A stretch of DNA of 64,000 bases from CAWBFD01 sp963788115 (lineage in GTDB: Bacteria; Actinomycetota; Thermoleophilia; Solirubrobacterales; 70-9), in NCBI GenBank assembly GCA_963788115.1, contig CAWBFD010000002.1:963110-1027109 (forward strand). Reading direction: 5' to 3'. How positions within the stretch are numbered: position 1 is the stretch's first letter; each line of letters opens with the position of its first letter. The translations under genes and the position numbers were made by a program. The notes under the pieces were generated by a model that was given only the letters and a program-made list of their open reading frames with translations, did not search any database and was not told the DNA's origin. Positions 18,663-27,820 of the stretch are shown here, one piece after another.

Positions 18663-19229
18663 ATGACTCGGATGCACGCCGTTGATCGAGCCAAGGCGCT
18701 GGCCCGAGCCGCGATGCAGGCCGAGGCGCCCATGCCGGCCCAACCTCGCCCGCTGACGACCTCACCCCAGTCGCGCAGCGGGCGGGGCTCGGCCTGGCTT
18801 GCCGCGCGGGTCGGGGTCACCGCGCGGATCGTCGGGGCGCTGTCACTGCTGGCGGTGGGCGCCGTCCATCTGCAGCAGTACTTCGAGCTCTACTCCGAGA
18901 TCCCCACGATCGGAACGCTGTTCGTGTTGAACTTCATCGGGGCGGCGGTCCTCGGGTTCGGCCTTCTCGCTCCGCTCGAGCGCCTTCTCGGCCGCGTCGG
19001 TGGAGCCCTCCTCGTGCTCACGGCACTCGGCGGCATCATGCTTGCCGCGACCTCGTTCGTGTTCCTGTGGATCAGCGAGCGCACGCCGCTGTTCGGGTTC
19101 ATGGAGCCGGGCTACGACCCCGAGGCGATCCTGGCCTCGAGGATCGCCGAGGTGGCGACGATGGTGTTCCTGGGTGGGTTCCTGGCGGCTCGCATGCTGC
19201 GCACCGGACAGCATCCGGTATCCCGATGA
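18663..19229 (+). CDS. four-helix membrane protein, unknown function
   Basis: A 188-aa protein beginning 3 nt after the lipoprotein stop, so probably in the same ECF-controlled transcript. After a roughly 55-residue Ala/Pro-rich N-terminus there are four hydrophobic segments (IVGALSLLAVGAVHL, IGTLFVLNFIGAAVLGFGLL, GGALLVLTALGGIMLAATSF, IAEVATMVFLGGFLAARML). A conserved-looking HLQQYFELYSEIPTIG sits after the first helix. I do not recognise the family beyond its frequent company with COG4315 lipoproteins. Confidence 0.65.
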   Translation: MTRMHAVDRAKALARAAMQAEAPMPAQPRPLTTSPQSRSGRGSAWLAARVGVTARIVGALSLLAVGAVHLQQYFELYSEIPTIGTLFVLNFIGAAVLGFGLLAPLERLLGRVGGALLVLTALGGIMLAATSFVFLWISERTPLFGFMEPGYDPEAILASRIAEVATMVFLGGFLAARMLRTGQHPVSR

Positions 19230-19294
19230 CGCGCTCGCTCATTCGTCTAGTCGATCATGCCCTTGCGGCGCTACCCGCCCGCCGCGCCGAGTCG

Positions 19295-19672
19295 TCAGCC
19301 GAACTGAAAGAGGGCGAGCATGTTGCCCTCGCTGTCCTTGAACCAAGCGGCCCTGTCGCCGCCGGGTTGGGTCGCGATGCCGTCCACCGTTCTGAGCTCT
19401 GGCATGTCGTACTCCTCGAAAATGACGCCGCGGGACCTCAGCTGGGCGACCGTGGCCTCTATGTCCGCGACCTCGATCCCAGCCTGCGTATGCCCACCGC
19501 GGCTCGAGATGGAGGTTGGGAACACGAAGAAGGCCGACCCGTCGCCGCACTCGTACCTCAACTCGTCGGGTAGTTCTTGCGGCATCAGGCCGAGCTTCTC
19601 GGCGTAGAAGCGCTTCGCGCGGTCGAGGTCGGTGGCTGGAAGCGCGGCGTAGACACGGCATTGGTCGATCAT
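19295..19672 (-). CDS. VOC (glyoxalase/bleomycin-resistance) family protein
   Basis: A 125-aa protein with ATG at 19672 behind GAGGAAG. A single VOC module: CRVYAALPATDLDRAKRFY and EKLGL for the first beta-alpha-beta unit, then GIEVADIEATVAQLRSRGV and the closing AAWFKDSEGNMLALFQFG, whose Glu-x-Asn is a usual metal-ligand region. The family includes metal-dependent lyases, dioxygenases and drug-binding proteins; nothing fixes the substrate. It is divergent from the Ldh-family gene. Confidence 0.8.
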   Translation of the reverse strand: MIDQCRVYAALPATDLDRAKRFYAEKLGLMPQELPDELRYECGDGSAFFVFPTSISSRGGHTQAGIEVADIEATVAQLRSRGVIFEEYDMPELRTVDGIATQPGGDRAAWFKDSEGNMLALFQFG

Positions 19673-19736
19673 GGCTTCCTCTCGTGACCTGGGTAGCGTG
19701 GGGGACTGATCGAGAGCAATGGTGACGGCTGAGCCG

Positions 19737-20813
19737 ATGGCCAACGACGAGTTCGAAGGCGCGCGGCTGGTGCGGATCGAAGACCTGCGACGCTGTCTCG
19801 CCAGTGCCTTCGGGCGCCTTCGACTCCCGCGAGAGAGCGCCGACGGACTGGGCGAGCTCCTGGTCGACTCCGAGCTCCGCGGCCACCCCGACCACGGGGT
19901 CGCGGCGCTCGAGGTCCTGGCCAACTTCTACCGGGACGGCGAGCTCAACCCTCGTCCGCGCGTGCGCACCCTGCAGGAGACGGACGGCGCGATCCTCCTC
20001 GACGGGGATCGCGGCTGTGGGCCCGCCGCGCCGACACGCGCGATGCGGTGGTGCATCGAGCGTGCCCGCGAGCGCAAGGGCATGGCCGTCGCCGCGATCC
20101 GGGACTGGCAGCTTCTGGTCGCCGCGCCCTTCGCCAGACTGGCCGCCGAGGCCGGCGTGATCGGCTTCGCCTGCACCAACTTCATTCCGGTGGTCGCTCC
20201 GCCCGGCGGTCGGACGGCGGTCCTCGGCACCAACCCGTTCGCGTACGGCCTTCCCGCTCAGCGCCATCCGCCCGTGGTCCTGGACATCGCCACGACGGTG
20301 AGCTCGATGCAGAAGGTCCGCGTCGCCGCCCAGCAGGGCAAGGCGCTGCCGGAAGGGGTCATCCTCGATCAGGCCGGGCGCCCGATCACCGACCCGGAGG
20401 GGTTCCTCGAGGGTGGGTTGATGGCTCCGCTGGGCGCCCCGAACGCCCCACACAAGGGCTTCGGCCTCGCGTTGTTGATCGATGCGTTGGCCGGCGTGTT
20501 GAGCGGGGCCGGATTCGCGCGCGGGGTGGCCGACGGCGCGCCGGGGAATCTGCTCTGGGCCCTCGACGTTGAGGCGTTTCTGCCTCGGCAGGAGTTCCTG
20601 GAGCGAATGGACGCGCAGATCGACCAGATCAAGCAGGGCGAGCGCCTTCCGGGCGTCGACGAGTTGCTCGTACCCGGCGAGCGTGGCCAGCGACGCTACC
20701 TCGAGCTCACCGCGCGCGGCGCGGTGCCGCTGGCACCATCCAGTTGGCAGATACTGGCGACCGGATGCGAGTCGCTGAGCGTTCCCCTGCCCAAGGTTCT
20801 GACAGCTGATTGA
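19737..20813 (+). CDS. Ldh family (malate/L-lactate/ureidoglycolate-type) NAD(P)-dependent oxidoreductase
   Basis: A roughly 358-aa protein, full length for the Ldh_2 family, which is unrelated to classical lactate dehydrogenase. Signature pieces: SELRGHPDHGVAALEVL near the N-terminus (catalytic His region), ILLDGDRGCGPAA, then IGFACTNFIPVVAPPGG, LGTNPFAYGLPA, and GAPNAPHKGFGLALLIDAL. Members reduce 2-oxo acids or oxidise 2-hydroxy acids with a nicotinamide cofactor. An alternative GTG at 19719 is possible. It is convergent with the metallophosphoesterase gene, 14 nt away. Confidence 0.85.
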   Translation: MANDEFEGARLVRIEDLRRCLASAFGRLRLPRESADGLGELLVDSELRGHPDHGVAALEVLANFYRDGELNPRPRVRTLQETDGAILLDGDRGCGPAAPTRAMRWCIERARERKGMAVAAIRDWQLLVAAPFARLAAEAGVIGFACTNFIPVVAPPGGRTAVLGTNPFAYGLPAQRHPPVVLDIATTVSSMQKVRVAAQQGKALPEGVILDQAGRPITDPEGFLEGGLMAPLGAPNAPHKGFGLALLIDALAGVLSGAGFARGVADGAPGNLLWALDVEAFLPRQEFLERMDAQIDQIKQGERLPGVDELLVPGERGQRRYLELTARGAVPLAPSSWQILATGCESLSVPLPKVLTAD

Positions 20814-20827
20814 CGCGTGCCCCCTGC

Positions 20828-21640
20828 TCAGTCGCTCGCCAGGATGGGGCCCCGACGGACGTGCGTCAGGGGGTCGGCGCCGCGGGCCGAGAGCTCCGCC
20901 GGCCAGTCGCGCGGATACTCCCCCAGGCTCCTGGTGTCCCCGCCCGGAACCCGAAGCTCCACTGAGATCCGCCCCGCGTTGGAGCGGATCAGGTTGTAGG
21001 CGGGGCTCGTGAAGGCACGAGTCCGAAGCGTGGAGACGGTCCCGGAGTGGACGAGCAGCATCCCGGCGAGCGGCCACACGTAGGGCACGTGCCGGTGGCC
21101 CATCAGGATCAGATCGACCTCCGCCTGGCGCAGCAGGGAGAGGACGTCGCCGGCGTCGAGCACCTGGTTTCTCTCGCGGCCCGTGCCCGGGACCGGCATC
21201 AGATGGTGGTGGCAGACGAAGATCCGCAGGTCGGCGTCGCCGCGGAACCCCTCCTCGATCCAGCCGTAGTGCTCCCGCCCGATCTCCCCCTGGTCGAGGT
21301 CGGGCTTCGAGGAGTCGACCGCGACCAGCGCCACCTCGACGCCGTCGGAGCCCAACCGCAGGCGCGAGTCCCTGGGGCCGAAGGTCTCCTCGTACTGGAT
21401 GTACCCGACGTGGCGCGCGTCATGGTTTCCCGGGACGATCACGAGGTTGGGGCAGTCGAGCGTGTCGAGCCGCTCCTTGGCCTCCTCGAACTGGTCCGGA
21501 TAGCCATCGTCGGTGACGTCCCCGGCGACGACGACCAGATCGGGCCTCGCCTGGTTGATCTCCGCGATCGCCGCGTCGAGGAGCGCCCGCTGGTAGCGCC
21601 CGCCGCCCGTATGGATGTCCGAGAGCTGGGCGATCAGCAT
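20828..21640 (-). CDS. metallophosphoesterase (calcineurin-like / cAMP phosphodiesterase-like)
   Basis: About 270 aa from the ATG at 21640; six residues more if the ATG at 21658 is used, which would overlap the upstream regulator. All dinuclear-metal motifs are present in order: AQLSDIHTG (DxH), VVAGDVTDDG (GD), IVPGNHDARH (GNHD), CHHHLMP (H) and LILMGHRHVPY (GHxH). Class III cyclic-nucleotide phosphodiesterases and many cytoplasmic phosphodiesterases share this layout. Two proteins elsewhere in the window carry cyclic-nucleotide-binding domains, so cNMP hydrolysis is a reasonable but untested idea. Confidence 0.86.
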   Translation of the reverse strand: MLIAQLSDIHTGGGRYQRALLDAAIAEINQARPDLVVVAGDVTDDGYPDQFEEAKERLDTLDCPNLVIVPGNHDARHVGYIQYEETFGPRDSRLRLGSDGVEVALVAVDSSKPDLDQGEIGREHYGWIEEGFRGDADLRIFVCHHHLMPVPGTGRERNQVLDAGDVLSLLRQAEVDLILMGHRHVPYVWPLAGMLLVHSGTVSTLRTRAFTSPAYNLIRSNAGRISVELRVPGGDTRSLGEYPRDWPAELSARGADPLTHVRRGPILASD

Positions 21641-21644
21641 GCTT

Positions 21645-22475
21645 CTAGGCCTCGGCACCTTGCCAGGTGTGGGCGGCGGTCCGCTCGTCGGCGGGGAAGA
21701 AGCTCTCGACCCGGATCTCCTCGAGCAGCGCGTCCTGGGGGGTGCCCAGCGTGGTCACTGTGGAGAAGTAGCTGAGGGCAAGCCGGTCCCGCTGGAACTC
21801 GACCGGGATCACCGGCAGGGGGTGGCTGTCGAGTCCGGGAGAGCCCCACTCCGACGGGACATCCGGATAGGCGAGGGCGTCATCGAGCAGGGCGAGGGTC
21901 GCGGTGTCGGGAACGCCGCCGACCGCCTCGCGGTGGACGCGCTGGACGAGGGTCTCGGCGACCGCCTCCCAGTTGGAGACGAACGGCCGGATCCCGTTCG
22001 GATCGAACACCAGCCTGATCACGTTGGCGGGATCGTCCGGGTCCTGCCCCGCGAGCAGCCAGGCGAAGAGCGCCTCCGCCGCCGAGTTGGCCTCGGTGAC
22101 GTTCCAGTGGCGGTCCATGACCACCGCCGGGTAGGGCTCGTGCGCGGTGAGCATGCGCTCGAGGGCCTCCCGGACCTGGGCGGCCTCGTCGGCCTCGAGC
22201 CCCGCCTCGCGGTAGAGCGGCGCGTAGCCGGCGGCGAGCAGCAGCTGGTTTCGCTCGCGGATGGGCACGTCGAGCACGCGCGCGAGCCGCAGGACCATCT
22301 CCCGGCTGGGCTGCGAGCGTCCCGTCTCGACGAAGCTCAGATGGCGGGGCGTCGTCTGAGCCTCGATTGAGAGGGCGAGCTGGCTCAGACGGCGCACCCC
22401 TCGCCAGTCGCGAAGGAGCTCGCCGAACGGGCTCACGTGCGGCGCCTCGGCAACCGCTCTCTCTGATGCGGCCAC
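21645..22475 (-). CDS. XRE helix-turn-helix regulator with MmyB-like ligand domain
   Basis: A 276-aa protein. Residues about 17-75 form an XRE helix-turn-helix (LRDWRGVRRLSQLALSIEA, SFVETGRSQPSREMVLRLA). The rest matches the MmyB-like sensor domain (LLLAAGYAPLYRE, PAVVMDRHWNVTEANSAAE, NVIRLVFDPNG), a PAS-like fold proposed to bind a small ligand. It is divergent from a carboxymuconolactone-decarboxylase-family gene, and a 17-bp palindrome lies between them, suggesting direct control. Confidence 0.87.
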   Translation of the reverse strand: MAASERAVAEAPHVSPFGELLRDWRGVRRLSQLALSIEAQTTPRHLSFVETGRSQPSREMVLRLARVLDVPIRERNQLLLAAGYAPLYREAGLEADEAAQVREALERMLTAHEPYPAVVMDRHWNVTEANSAAEALFAWLLAGQDPDDPANVIRLVFDPNGIRPFVSNWEAVAETLVQRVHREAVGGVPDTATLALLDDALAYPDVPSEWGSPGLDSHPLPVIPVEFQRDRLALSYFSTVTTLGTPQDALLEEIRVESFFPADERTAAHTWQGAEA

Positions 22476-22509
22476 GGGCTGAGTCTAGGCGCGCCGAAGC
22501 GCCGCGGCC

Positions 22510-22526
22510 ATTCCCTCCCAGGGAAT
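22510..22526. promoter_or_regulatory. palindromic candidate operator for the XRE/MmyB regulator
   Basis: ATTCCCT-CCC-AGGGAAT is a perfect 7-bp inverted repeat with a 3-bp centre in the 130-bp region between divergent starts, the size and symmetry expected for a dimeric XRE protein. Confidence 0.45.
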
Positions 22527-22605
22527 TGAGATCGAGCCCCGCGCGATGGAACCTACCGCCGATGGGCCCGATCCCGGGCCCGGAACTCACCGAAAGGGGA
22601 CTGCC

Positions 22606-23178
22606 TTGACCCAGTTCGAGATTCACACGATCGACTCCGCCCCGGAGCAGTCGAAGGAGGCGCTGCGCGCGCTCGAGGAGGGACTCGGGTTCGTGCCGAA
22701 CCTCGCCGCAGGAATGGCCGAGTCGCCGACCCTCGTCACCGGGTTCGTCGACCTTCGCGCGCCCCTCGGCAACACCGAGCTGACGGGGGTCGAGCGGGAG
22801 CTCGTCGCGCTCGCGGTCGCGATCGAGAACGACTGCGCCTACTGCATGGCGGCGCACTCGACCTTCGCGCTGATGCAGGACGCCGACGAGGACGCCGTGC
22901 GCGCGGCGCGCTCCGGTGAGGCTCCCGACGACCCTCGGCTCGGTGCGCTCTATCGCTTCGCCCGCGCGATGGTCGCCGCGAAGGGACGGGTGAGCGACGA
23001 GGAGACGAGCGCGCTGCTCGAGGCGGGCTACTCCCGCCGGGCGGTGCTCGACGTCGTTGCCCAGATCGGGCACACGACCCTCGCCAGCTTTGCGTACGCG
23101 CTGAGCGAGGCGCCGGTCGACGACGTGTTCGCAGCCCAGGCGTGGACGAGGACCGAGGTTCCGGCGGCTCGGGCGTGA
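22606..23178 (+). CDS. carboxymuconolactone decarboxylase / AhpD-like protein
   Basis: I choose the TTG at 22606 because AAAGGGGA precedes it by 5 nt and the protein then starts as in homologues (TQFEIHTIDSAPE); the frame extends to an ATG at 22546 without support. About 190 aa, all helical. The AhpD hallmark is ENDCAYCMAAHSTFAL, with redox Cys-x-x-Cys and His. Such proteins act as thiol-dependent peroxidases or alkylhydroperoxidase partners. The divergent XRE/MmyB gene is its likely regulator. Confidence 0.85.
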   Translation: MTQFEIHTIDSAPEQSKEALRALEEGLGFVPNLAAGMAESPTLVTGFVDLRAPLGNTELTGVERELVALAVAIENDCAYCMAAHSTFALMQDADEDAVRAARSGEAPDDPRLGALYRFARAMVAAKGRVSDEETSALLEAGYSRRAVLDVVAQIGHTTLASFAYALSEAPVDDVFAAQAWTRTEVPAARA

Positions 23179-23200
23179 GCTCGAGCCCGGGTGGCCAGGG

Positions 23201-24157
23201 CTATCTGGCCGCTGTGGCGCGGGCGGGTTCGACGCCCCGGACCCGCTCGCCCCAGTCGCCGTCCTCGATCACGGTCGGCTCGGTCGCATCGAGCCAGTCG
23301 CGGAGCACCCGCGTCAGCCCGTCGGGATCCTCGAGGTTGGGGAAGTGGGCGGCCCTCGGCAGGGTCTCGAACTGCGATCCCGGGACCGCCGTGTGCGCGG
23401 CGCGCCCGTGCTCGAGCGGGATCGTGTTGTCGCGCTCGCCCCAGACGATCAGGGTGGGGAAGCCCTCGAGCAGGTGGAGGCGGTCGCGGGCCGAAACCCG
23501 CTGGCCGCGGGCGTCGATCACCGACCGCAGGGTCTGTAGGAAGGCCTCCCGGGAGTCGGGCCGCTCGAGCGGGCGAAGGGCGCGCGCGATCGCTGTCAGG
23601 TAGACGCCCTTCTGCCAGCCGCGGTCGGTGAGGCGCTCGCCGGCTCGGTCGAGCGCGGCCAGCAGCCTCGGGTGGGCGGCCGCCCAGAGGATCCCTGAGG
23701 CGCCGGGCATCGCGGCGACGCGGAGCATCGGGCTCACCTCGTGGCCGAGCCCACCGGTGGAGATCAGCGCGAGCCGTTCGGTGCGCTGGGGGAACTGGTA
23801 GAAGAACTGCATCGCGATCCCGCCGCCGAGGGAGTGACCGACCACGCTCGCCCGCTCGATCCCGATCGCGCTCAGCAGATCGCGGATCGAGGCGGCGTGG
23901 GCACCGAGCGAGTAGTCGCCACGGACCGCGGCAGAGTCGCCGTGGCCGAGCAGGTCGGGCGCGACGACGGTGTAGCCGTCGGCGAGCCCTAGCGCCACCC
24001 GCTCCCAATGGCGGGAGGAGTTGACCATTCCGTGGATCAGCAGCACGGCGGGCCCGCTCCCGATCATCCGGTAGACGACGTGACGGCCGTGGAGCTCGAC
24101 CTGGCGGGCGGCGAAGCCCGAGGCGTCGTCGGGGGCGTCGCTGTCGGCGCTGGCCAT
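23201..24157 (-). CDS. alpha/beta hydrolase (haloalkane dehalogenase/epoxide hydrolase-like clade)
   Basis: A 318-aa protein with a complete fold: VLLIHGMVNSSRHWE (oxyanion loop), VAPDLLGHGDSA, nucleophile elbow VVGHSLGGGIAMQF (Ser), a helical lid, acid in LIVWGERDNTIPLEH and His in LPRAAHFPNLEDPD. There is no signal peptide. The substrate is unknown. It ends 23 nt from the convergent AhpD-like gene, with a short GGCCAG/CTGGCC repeat at the junction. Confidence 0.85.
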   Translation of the reverse strand: MASADSDAPDDASGFAARQVELHGRHVVYRMIGSGPAVLLIHGMVNSSRHWERVALGLADGYTVVAPDLLGHGDSAAVRGDYSLGAHAASIRDLLSAIGIERASVVGHSLGGGIAMQFFYQFPQRTERLALISTGGLGHEVSPMLRVAAMPGASGILWAAAHPRLLAALDRAGERLTDRGWQKGVYLTAIARALRPLERPDSREAFLQTLRSVIDARGQRVSARDRLHLLEGFPTLIVWGERDNTIPLEHGRAAHTAVPGSQFETLPRAAHFPNLEDPDGLTRVLRDWLDATEPTVIEDGDWGERVRGVEPARATAAR

Positions 24158-24267
24158 CGCCGCACCCTAGACCGACCGAGCCGCCCAGGCACCAACGGAT
24201 GAGCGGCGCATCTCGGCGCTCCCCGCGGCACGCCGGAGCCGAAGCAGAAGCGAGAGGCGGGTAGGTC

Positions 24268-25170
24268 CTACTTGACCGAGCCGGCCAGCAACCCCTGCAC
24301 GAAGTAGCGCTGAAAGGCGAAGAACACGACCAGCGGCACCACCAGCGAGACGAACGCAGCCGGGGCGATCAGGTCGATGTTGGCGCCGAACTGGCGGAAC
24401 TGGGAGAAGATGGCGACCGTGATCACCTGGGTGTCGCGGCCGAAGGTGAGTGCCACCAGGAAGTCGTTCCACGTCCACAGGAACTGGAAGATCGCCAGCG
24501 AGGCGATCGCCGGCAGCCCGAGCGGCAGGATCAGGCGGACGAAGATCCGCAGCTCGGAGGCGCCGTCGATCCGCGCCGACTCCAGCAGGTCCCTGGGGAT
24601 GCCGACGAAGAAGTTTCGCAGCAGGAAGATCGCGAACGGAAGCGCGAAGGCGGTGTGGAAGAGGATCAGCGAGAGGGCGGTGTCGAAGATGCCGACGTCG
24701 TTGTAGATGGAGAACATCGGGATCAGCGCCATCTGCAGTGGCACCACCAGCAGCGCGACGACGAACAGGAAGATCCAGTCCCGTCCCGGGAACTCGAGCC
24801 AGGCGAAGGCGTAGGCGGCCAGTGCGCCGACCAGGATCGGGATCACGGTGCCGCCGACGGCGACGATCATCGTCGTCACCAGCGCGGAGGTGATGTCGTC
24901 GTTTCGCAGCAGCTCGCTGTAGTTCTCGAAGGTGCCGCTGCTGGGCTCGGAGAACAGCGTCCACCAGCCCTGCGAGCTGACGAGCTCGGGGGGCAGGAGC
25001 GAGGTGAAGAAGAGGCCGAGCGTGGGCACGAGCCAGAGCAGGCCGATGAACGCCAGCAGGATGTTGAGCGGGGTCTTGGTCAGCGCCCGTCCGAGCCTGC
25101 TGGCGGTCGACTCCCGACGCGGCACGGTCACGGCCGGCGTGGTCTCCGCGTGGTCGGCGGCGCCGGCCAT
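24268..25170 (-). CDS. carbohydrate ABC transporter permease, MalG/UgpE type
   Basis: A 300-aa protein with six membrane segments starting at LNILLAFIGLLWLVPTLGL. The coupling-helix EAA motif is ESARIDGASELRIFVRLILP, and the protein ends SVK after a final membrane helix. The ATG at 25170 overlaps the preceding permease stop by one base (TGATG). Together with the upstream permease it forms the membrane channel of the sugar importer encoded here. The frame is open further upstream, but that stretch is the neighbouring gene in another frame. Confidence 0.9.
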   Translation of the reverse strand: MAGAADHAETTPAVTVPRRESTASRLGRALTKTPLNILLAFIGLLWLVPTLGLFFTSLLPPELVSSQGWWTLFSEPSSGTFENYSELLRNDDITSALVTTMIVAVGGTVIPILVGALAAYAFAWLEFPGRDWIFLFVVALLVVPLQMALIPMFSIYNDVGIFDTALSLILFHTAFALPFAIFLLRNFFVGIPRDLLESARIDGASELRIFVRLILPLGLPAIASLAIFQFLWTWNDFLVALTFGRDTQVITVAIFSQFRQFGANIDLIAPAAFVSLVVPLVVFFAFQRYFVQGLLAGSVK

Positions 25171-26519
25171 CAGGCCTCCCTCCGGAAGCTGCGGATATTG
25201 AACGCGAGGAGCGGGATCACCAACAGGAACAGGAGGACGGCGATCGCCGACCCGAGGCCGAAGTCGTTGACGGCTCCGAACGCGGTCCGCCACATCGCCA
25301 GCGCGATCACGTTCGCGTCGTCCTGGGAGGAGCCGGGGGCGACCGATAAGACGATGTCGAAGACCTTCAGCACGTTGATCAGCATCGTCACGAAGACCAC
25401 GATCAGCACGGGCCTCAGCAGCGGAACCGTGACCCGGCGGAAGACCTGCGCCTCGCTCGCACCGTCGGTTCGTGCGGCCTCCAGCACATCCCGCGGGAGG
25501 GCGGCGAGGCCCGCGCCGATCACGACCATGGCGAACCCCGCCCACACCCAGATGTAGGCGATCATGACCGCCGGCGTGATCAGGTCGGGGCCCAGCCAAT
25601 CGACCCCGGAGAAGGGCTCCTCGAACGTCCCCGGGCCGATCGCGGCGGTATGCGGGCCGGCCTCCACCTGCTCGAAGGCGAAGGTCCCATCGGCCTCGGT
25701 CTCGGTCGTCGCGACCGTCTCCCCGCTCTCGTCACGCAGCTCGACGGTGACACCCGGAAGCCCGAGCTCCTCCTGCTCGACCACCCCGGGCTTGCCGCCG
25801 CCGGGGAGGAAGTCGACCCACACGACTCCGGCGATCCCTTCCGGCGCCGGCTCCGGTTCGCGGGCCTGGGTGGCGTCGTCGGGAATCTCGTCGGGCGCGA
25901 TCGCGGTCAGGCCCAGCAAGGCCACGTCCCCCTGCTCGAGCGGCCGGGCGAAGCCCAGGCCCTGCTCGGGACTGCCGCTGAGCCGCTCGGTCGACGGCTG
26001 AGCGTCGGGGAAGCCGCCAGCCGGATCGATGGCGTCGGCGACCGCGCCGATCCCGGCGTTGAGCGCCCCGATGTCGGGGTCGCGCTGGTCCATCACCCGC
26101 CAGATCACCCCCGCGGCGAACAGCGAGATCGCCATCGGCATGAACACGGCGGTGCGGAAGGCAATCGACCAGCGGATCCGCTCGATCAGGACCCCGAAGA
26201 CGAGCCCGATCGCGGTGACCAGGGCGGGGACGACCGCGAGCCAGATCGCGTTGTTCTGGATCGCGGTGACCAGGAGGTCGGTGGTGAATATCTCCTCGTA
26301 GTTGTCCAGCCCGACGAACTCGGAGCCGGTGCGATCGAAGAAGCTGCGCACGATCGTGCGCACCGTCGGGTAGACGATCCAGATCCCGAGGAGGACCGCG
26401 GCCGGGGCGAGGAAGGCGAGGGTCACCCGATGGCGACGCCAGAGGCCGGGCCTCTCTCCGGGGCCCGGCTCCGGCGTCGCCATCCGCGAGCGGTCCGCCT
26501 CGTCTATGTCGCTCGTCAT
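25170..26519 (-). CDS. carbohydrate ABC transporter permease, MalF/UgpA type, with an inserted Cna_B-like extracellular domain
   Basis: A 449-aa protein, about 150 longer than the usual subunit. After an N-terminal membrane helix (LAFLAPAAVLLGIWIVY) and two more, residues about 165-300 are an acidic, proline-rich insert containing a prealbumin/Cna_B-like beta-sandwich (GVVWVDFLPGGGKPG, GLPGVTVELRDESGE, ADGTFAFEQVEAG). The core then resumes with the EAA motif EAARTDGASEAQVFRRVTVP and the last helices. The insert falls in an outer loop where MalF has its P2 domain, so it may contact the binding protein. It is translationally coupled to its neighbours. Confidence 0.88.
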   Translation of the reverse strand: MTSDIDEADRSRMATPEPGPGERPGLWRRHRVTLAFLAPAAVLLGIWIVYPTVRTIVRSFFDRTGSEFVGLDNYEEIFTTDLLVTAIQNNAIWLAVVPALVTAIGLVFGVLIERIRWSIAFRTAVFMPMAISLFAAGVIWRVMDQRDPDIGALNAGIGAVADAIDPAGGFPDAQPSTERLSGSPEQGLGFARPLEQGDVALLGLTAIAPDEIPDDATQAREPEPAPEGIAGVVWVDFLPGGGKPGVVEQEELGLPGVTVELRDESGETVATTETEADGTFAFEQVEAGPHTAAIGPGTFEEPFSGVDWLGPDLITPAVMIAYIWVWAGFAMVVIGAGLAALPRDVLEAARTDGASEAQVFRRVTVPLLRPVLIVVFVTMLINVLKVFDIVLSVAPGSSQDDANVIALAMWRTAFGAVNDFGLGSAIAVLLFLLVIPLLAFNIRSFRREA

Positions 26520-26523
26520 CCGG

Positions 26524-27820
26524 CTAGAACGCCCGGTTGGCCTCCTGTTCCAGCTGTTGCGCGGTTCCCTGCGCGTCGTCGGGGTTCTCGAGGAAGTCGG
26601 TCATGATCTGCCACATTCCTCGGCCGACGGTGGCCCCGAACGCTGCCGGCTGCAGGTCGGAGAGGTCGAAGCGGAACGTCTCCACCTCGGCCAGCGCGGA
26701 CGCGGTCTTCTGCGTCAGCTCGTCCGAGTAGACGCTCGAGTCGAGGTTGCGGTTGGCACTCGAGAAGCCTCCCCGCGAGGCCCAGATCTCGGCGGCCTCC
26801 GGGGTTGCCAGGTACTCGACCAGGGCCTGCGATGCCGGGCTGTCAGTGAACATGATGATCGTGTCCCCGCCGCCTACGACCACGGGTTCCGACCCGTCGA
26901 CCGACGGAAAGTCGAACACGTCGTAGTCGGTGAGGGGCTTCGCCTCGGTCGAGGCGTCGATCTCGCTGGCGACGAAGTCGGCCTCGATCACCATCGCCCC
27001 GTCCGGGTCCTCCTTGAATGCGTTCGTAACCGACGTGGGGAAGTCGGTCTCCAGCGCGCCGGAGGTGCCGCCGACGAGGTTGTCGGTGTCGCCGAGGATC
27101 TGCGCCATCGTCTCCAGGGCCTCGATCACCGACGGGTCGGTCCAGGGGATCTCGTGGGCGGCGAGCTGGTCGTACATCTCGGGGCCGGCCTGACGCAGAT
27201 AGATGTTCTCGAACAGGTCGGTGAGCGGCCAGCCAACGTCCGCGCCGATCGAGTACGCCGCGGTCCCAGAGGCCTGGAGGGTCTCCGCGTCCTCGAGCAG
27301 CTCGTCGTAGGTCTCGGGCGGCTGCACCCCCGCGGTCTCGAAGAGCGGGACGTTGTACCAGATGGTCGACTTGTTGGCCGCCTTGAACAGGAAGCCGTAG
27401 ATCTGGCCGTCAAAGACGGCGAAGTCGTACGCGCCCTCGGTGAAATTCTCCTCGATCGTGTCCGCCGCGAACTCGAGCGGCTGGAGCGCTCCCTGATCGA
27501 AGAAGTCAGCCACCAGGCCGGGCTGGGCAACCGCGGCCAGGTCGGGCGGGTTTCCGCCCTCGACCGCGGTGGCGAGCACGGTCGGGATCTCATCACCGAC
27601 CGCGTCATAGCTCACGTCCACATTGGGGTACTGCTCCGAGAAGCCGTCCAGGACGGCCTCGAACGACTGGGCCTCTTGGCCGGTCCAGATCCCGGAGATG
27701 TCGACGCTCCCGGAGACGTCCTCGGCCGCCGCCCCGTCCCCGCCGTCGTCATCGTCGTCGCCACCGCAGGCGGCGACCGTGAGCGCGAGTGCCGCCGCGA
27801 GCAGGGCCAGTGCGTGGAAC

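Noticed and set aside
19239..21077. A 612-aa minus-strand frame spanning the VOC, Ldh and metallophosphoesterase genes
   Set aside because: It crosses three recognisable genes in the wrong frame and carries no motif.
23193..23210. GGCCAG/CTGGCC hairpin at the convergent AhpD/hydrolase junction as a terminator
   Set aside because: A 6-bp stem with no U-run, partly inside coding sequence; chance is likely at this GC content.
23221..23250. A tRNA-like T-arm string (GGGTTCGACGCCC)
   Set aside because: It lies inside the alpha/beta hydrolase coding sequence and no cloverleaf or acceptor pairing can be built around it.
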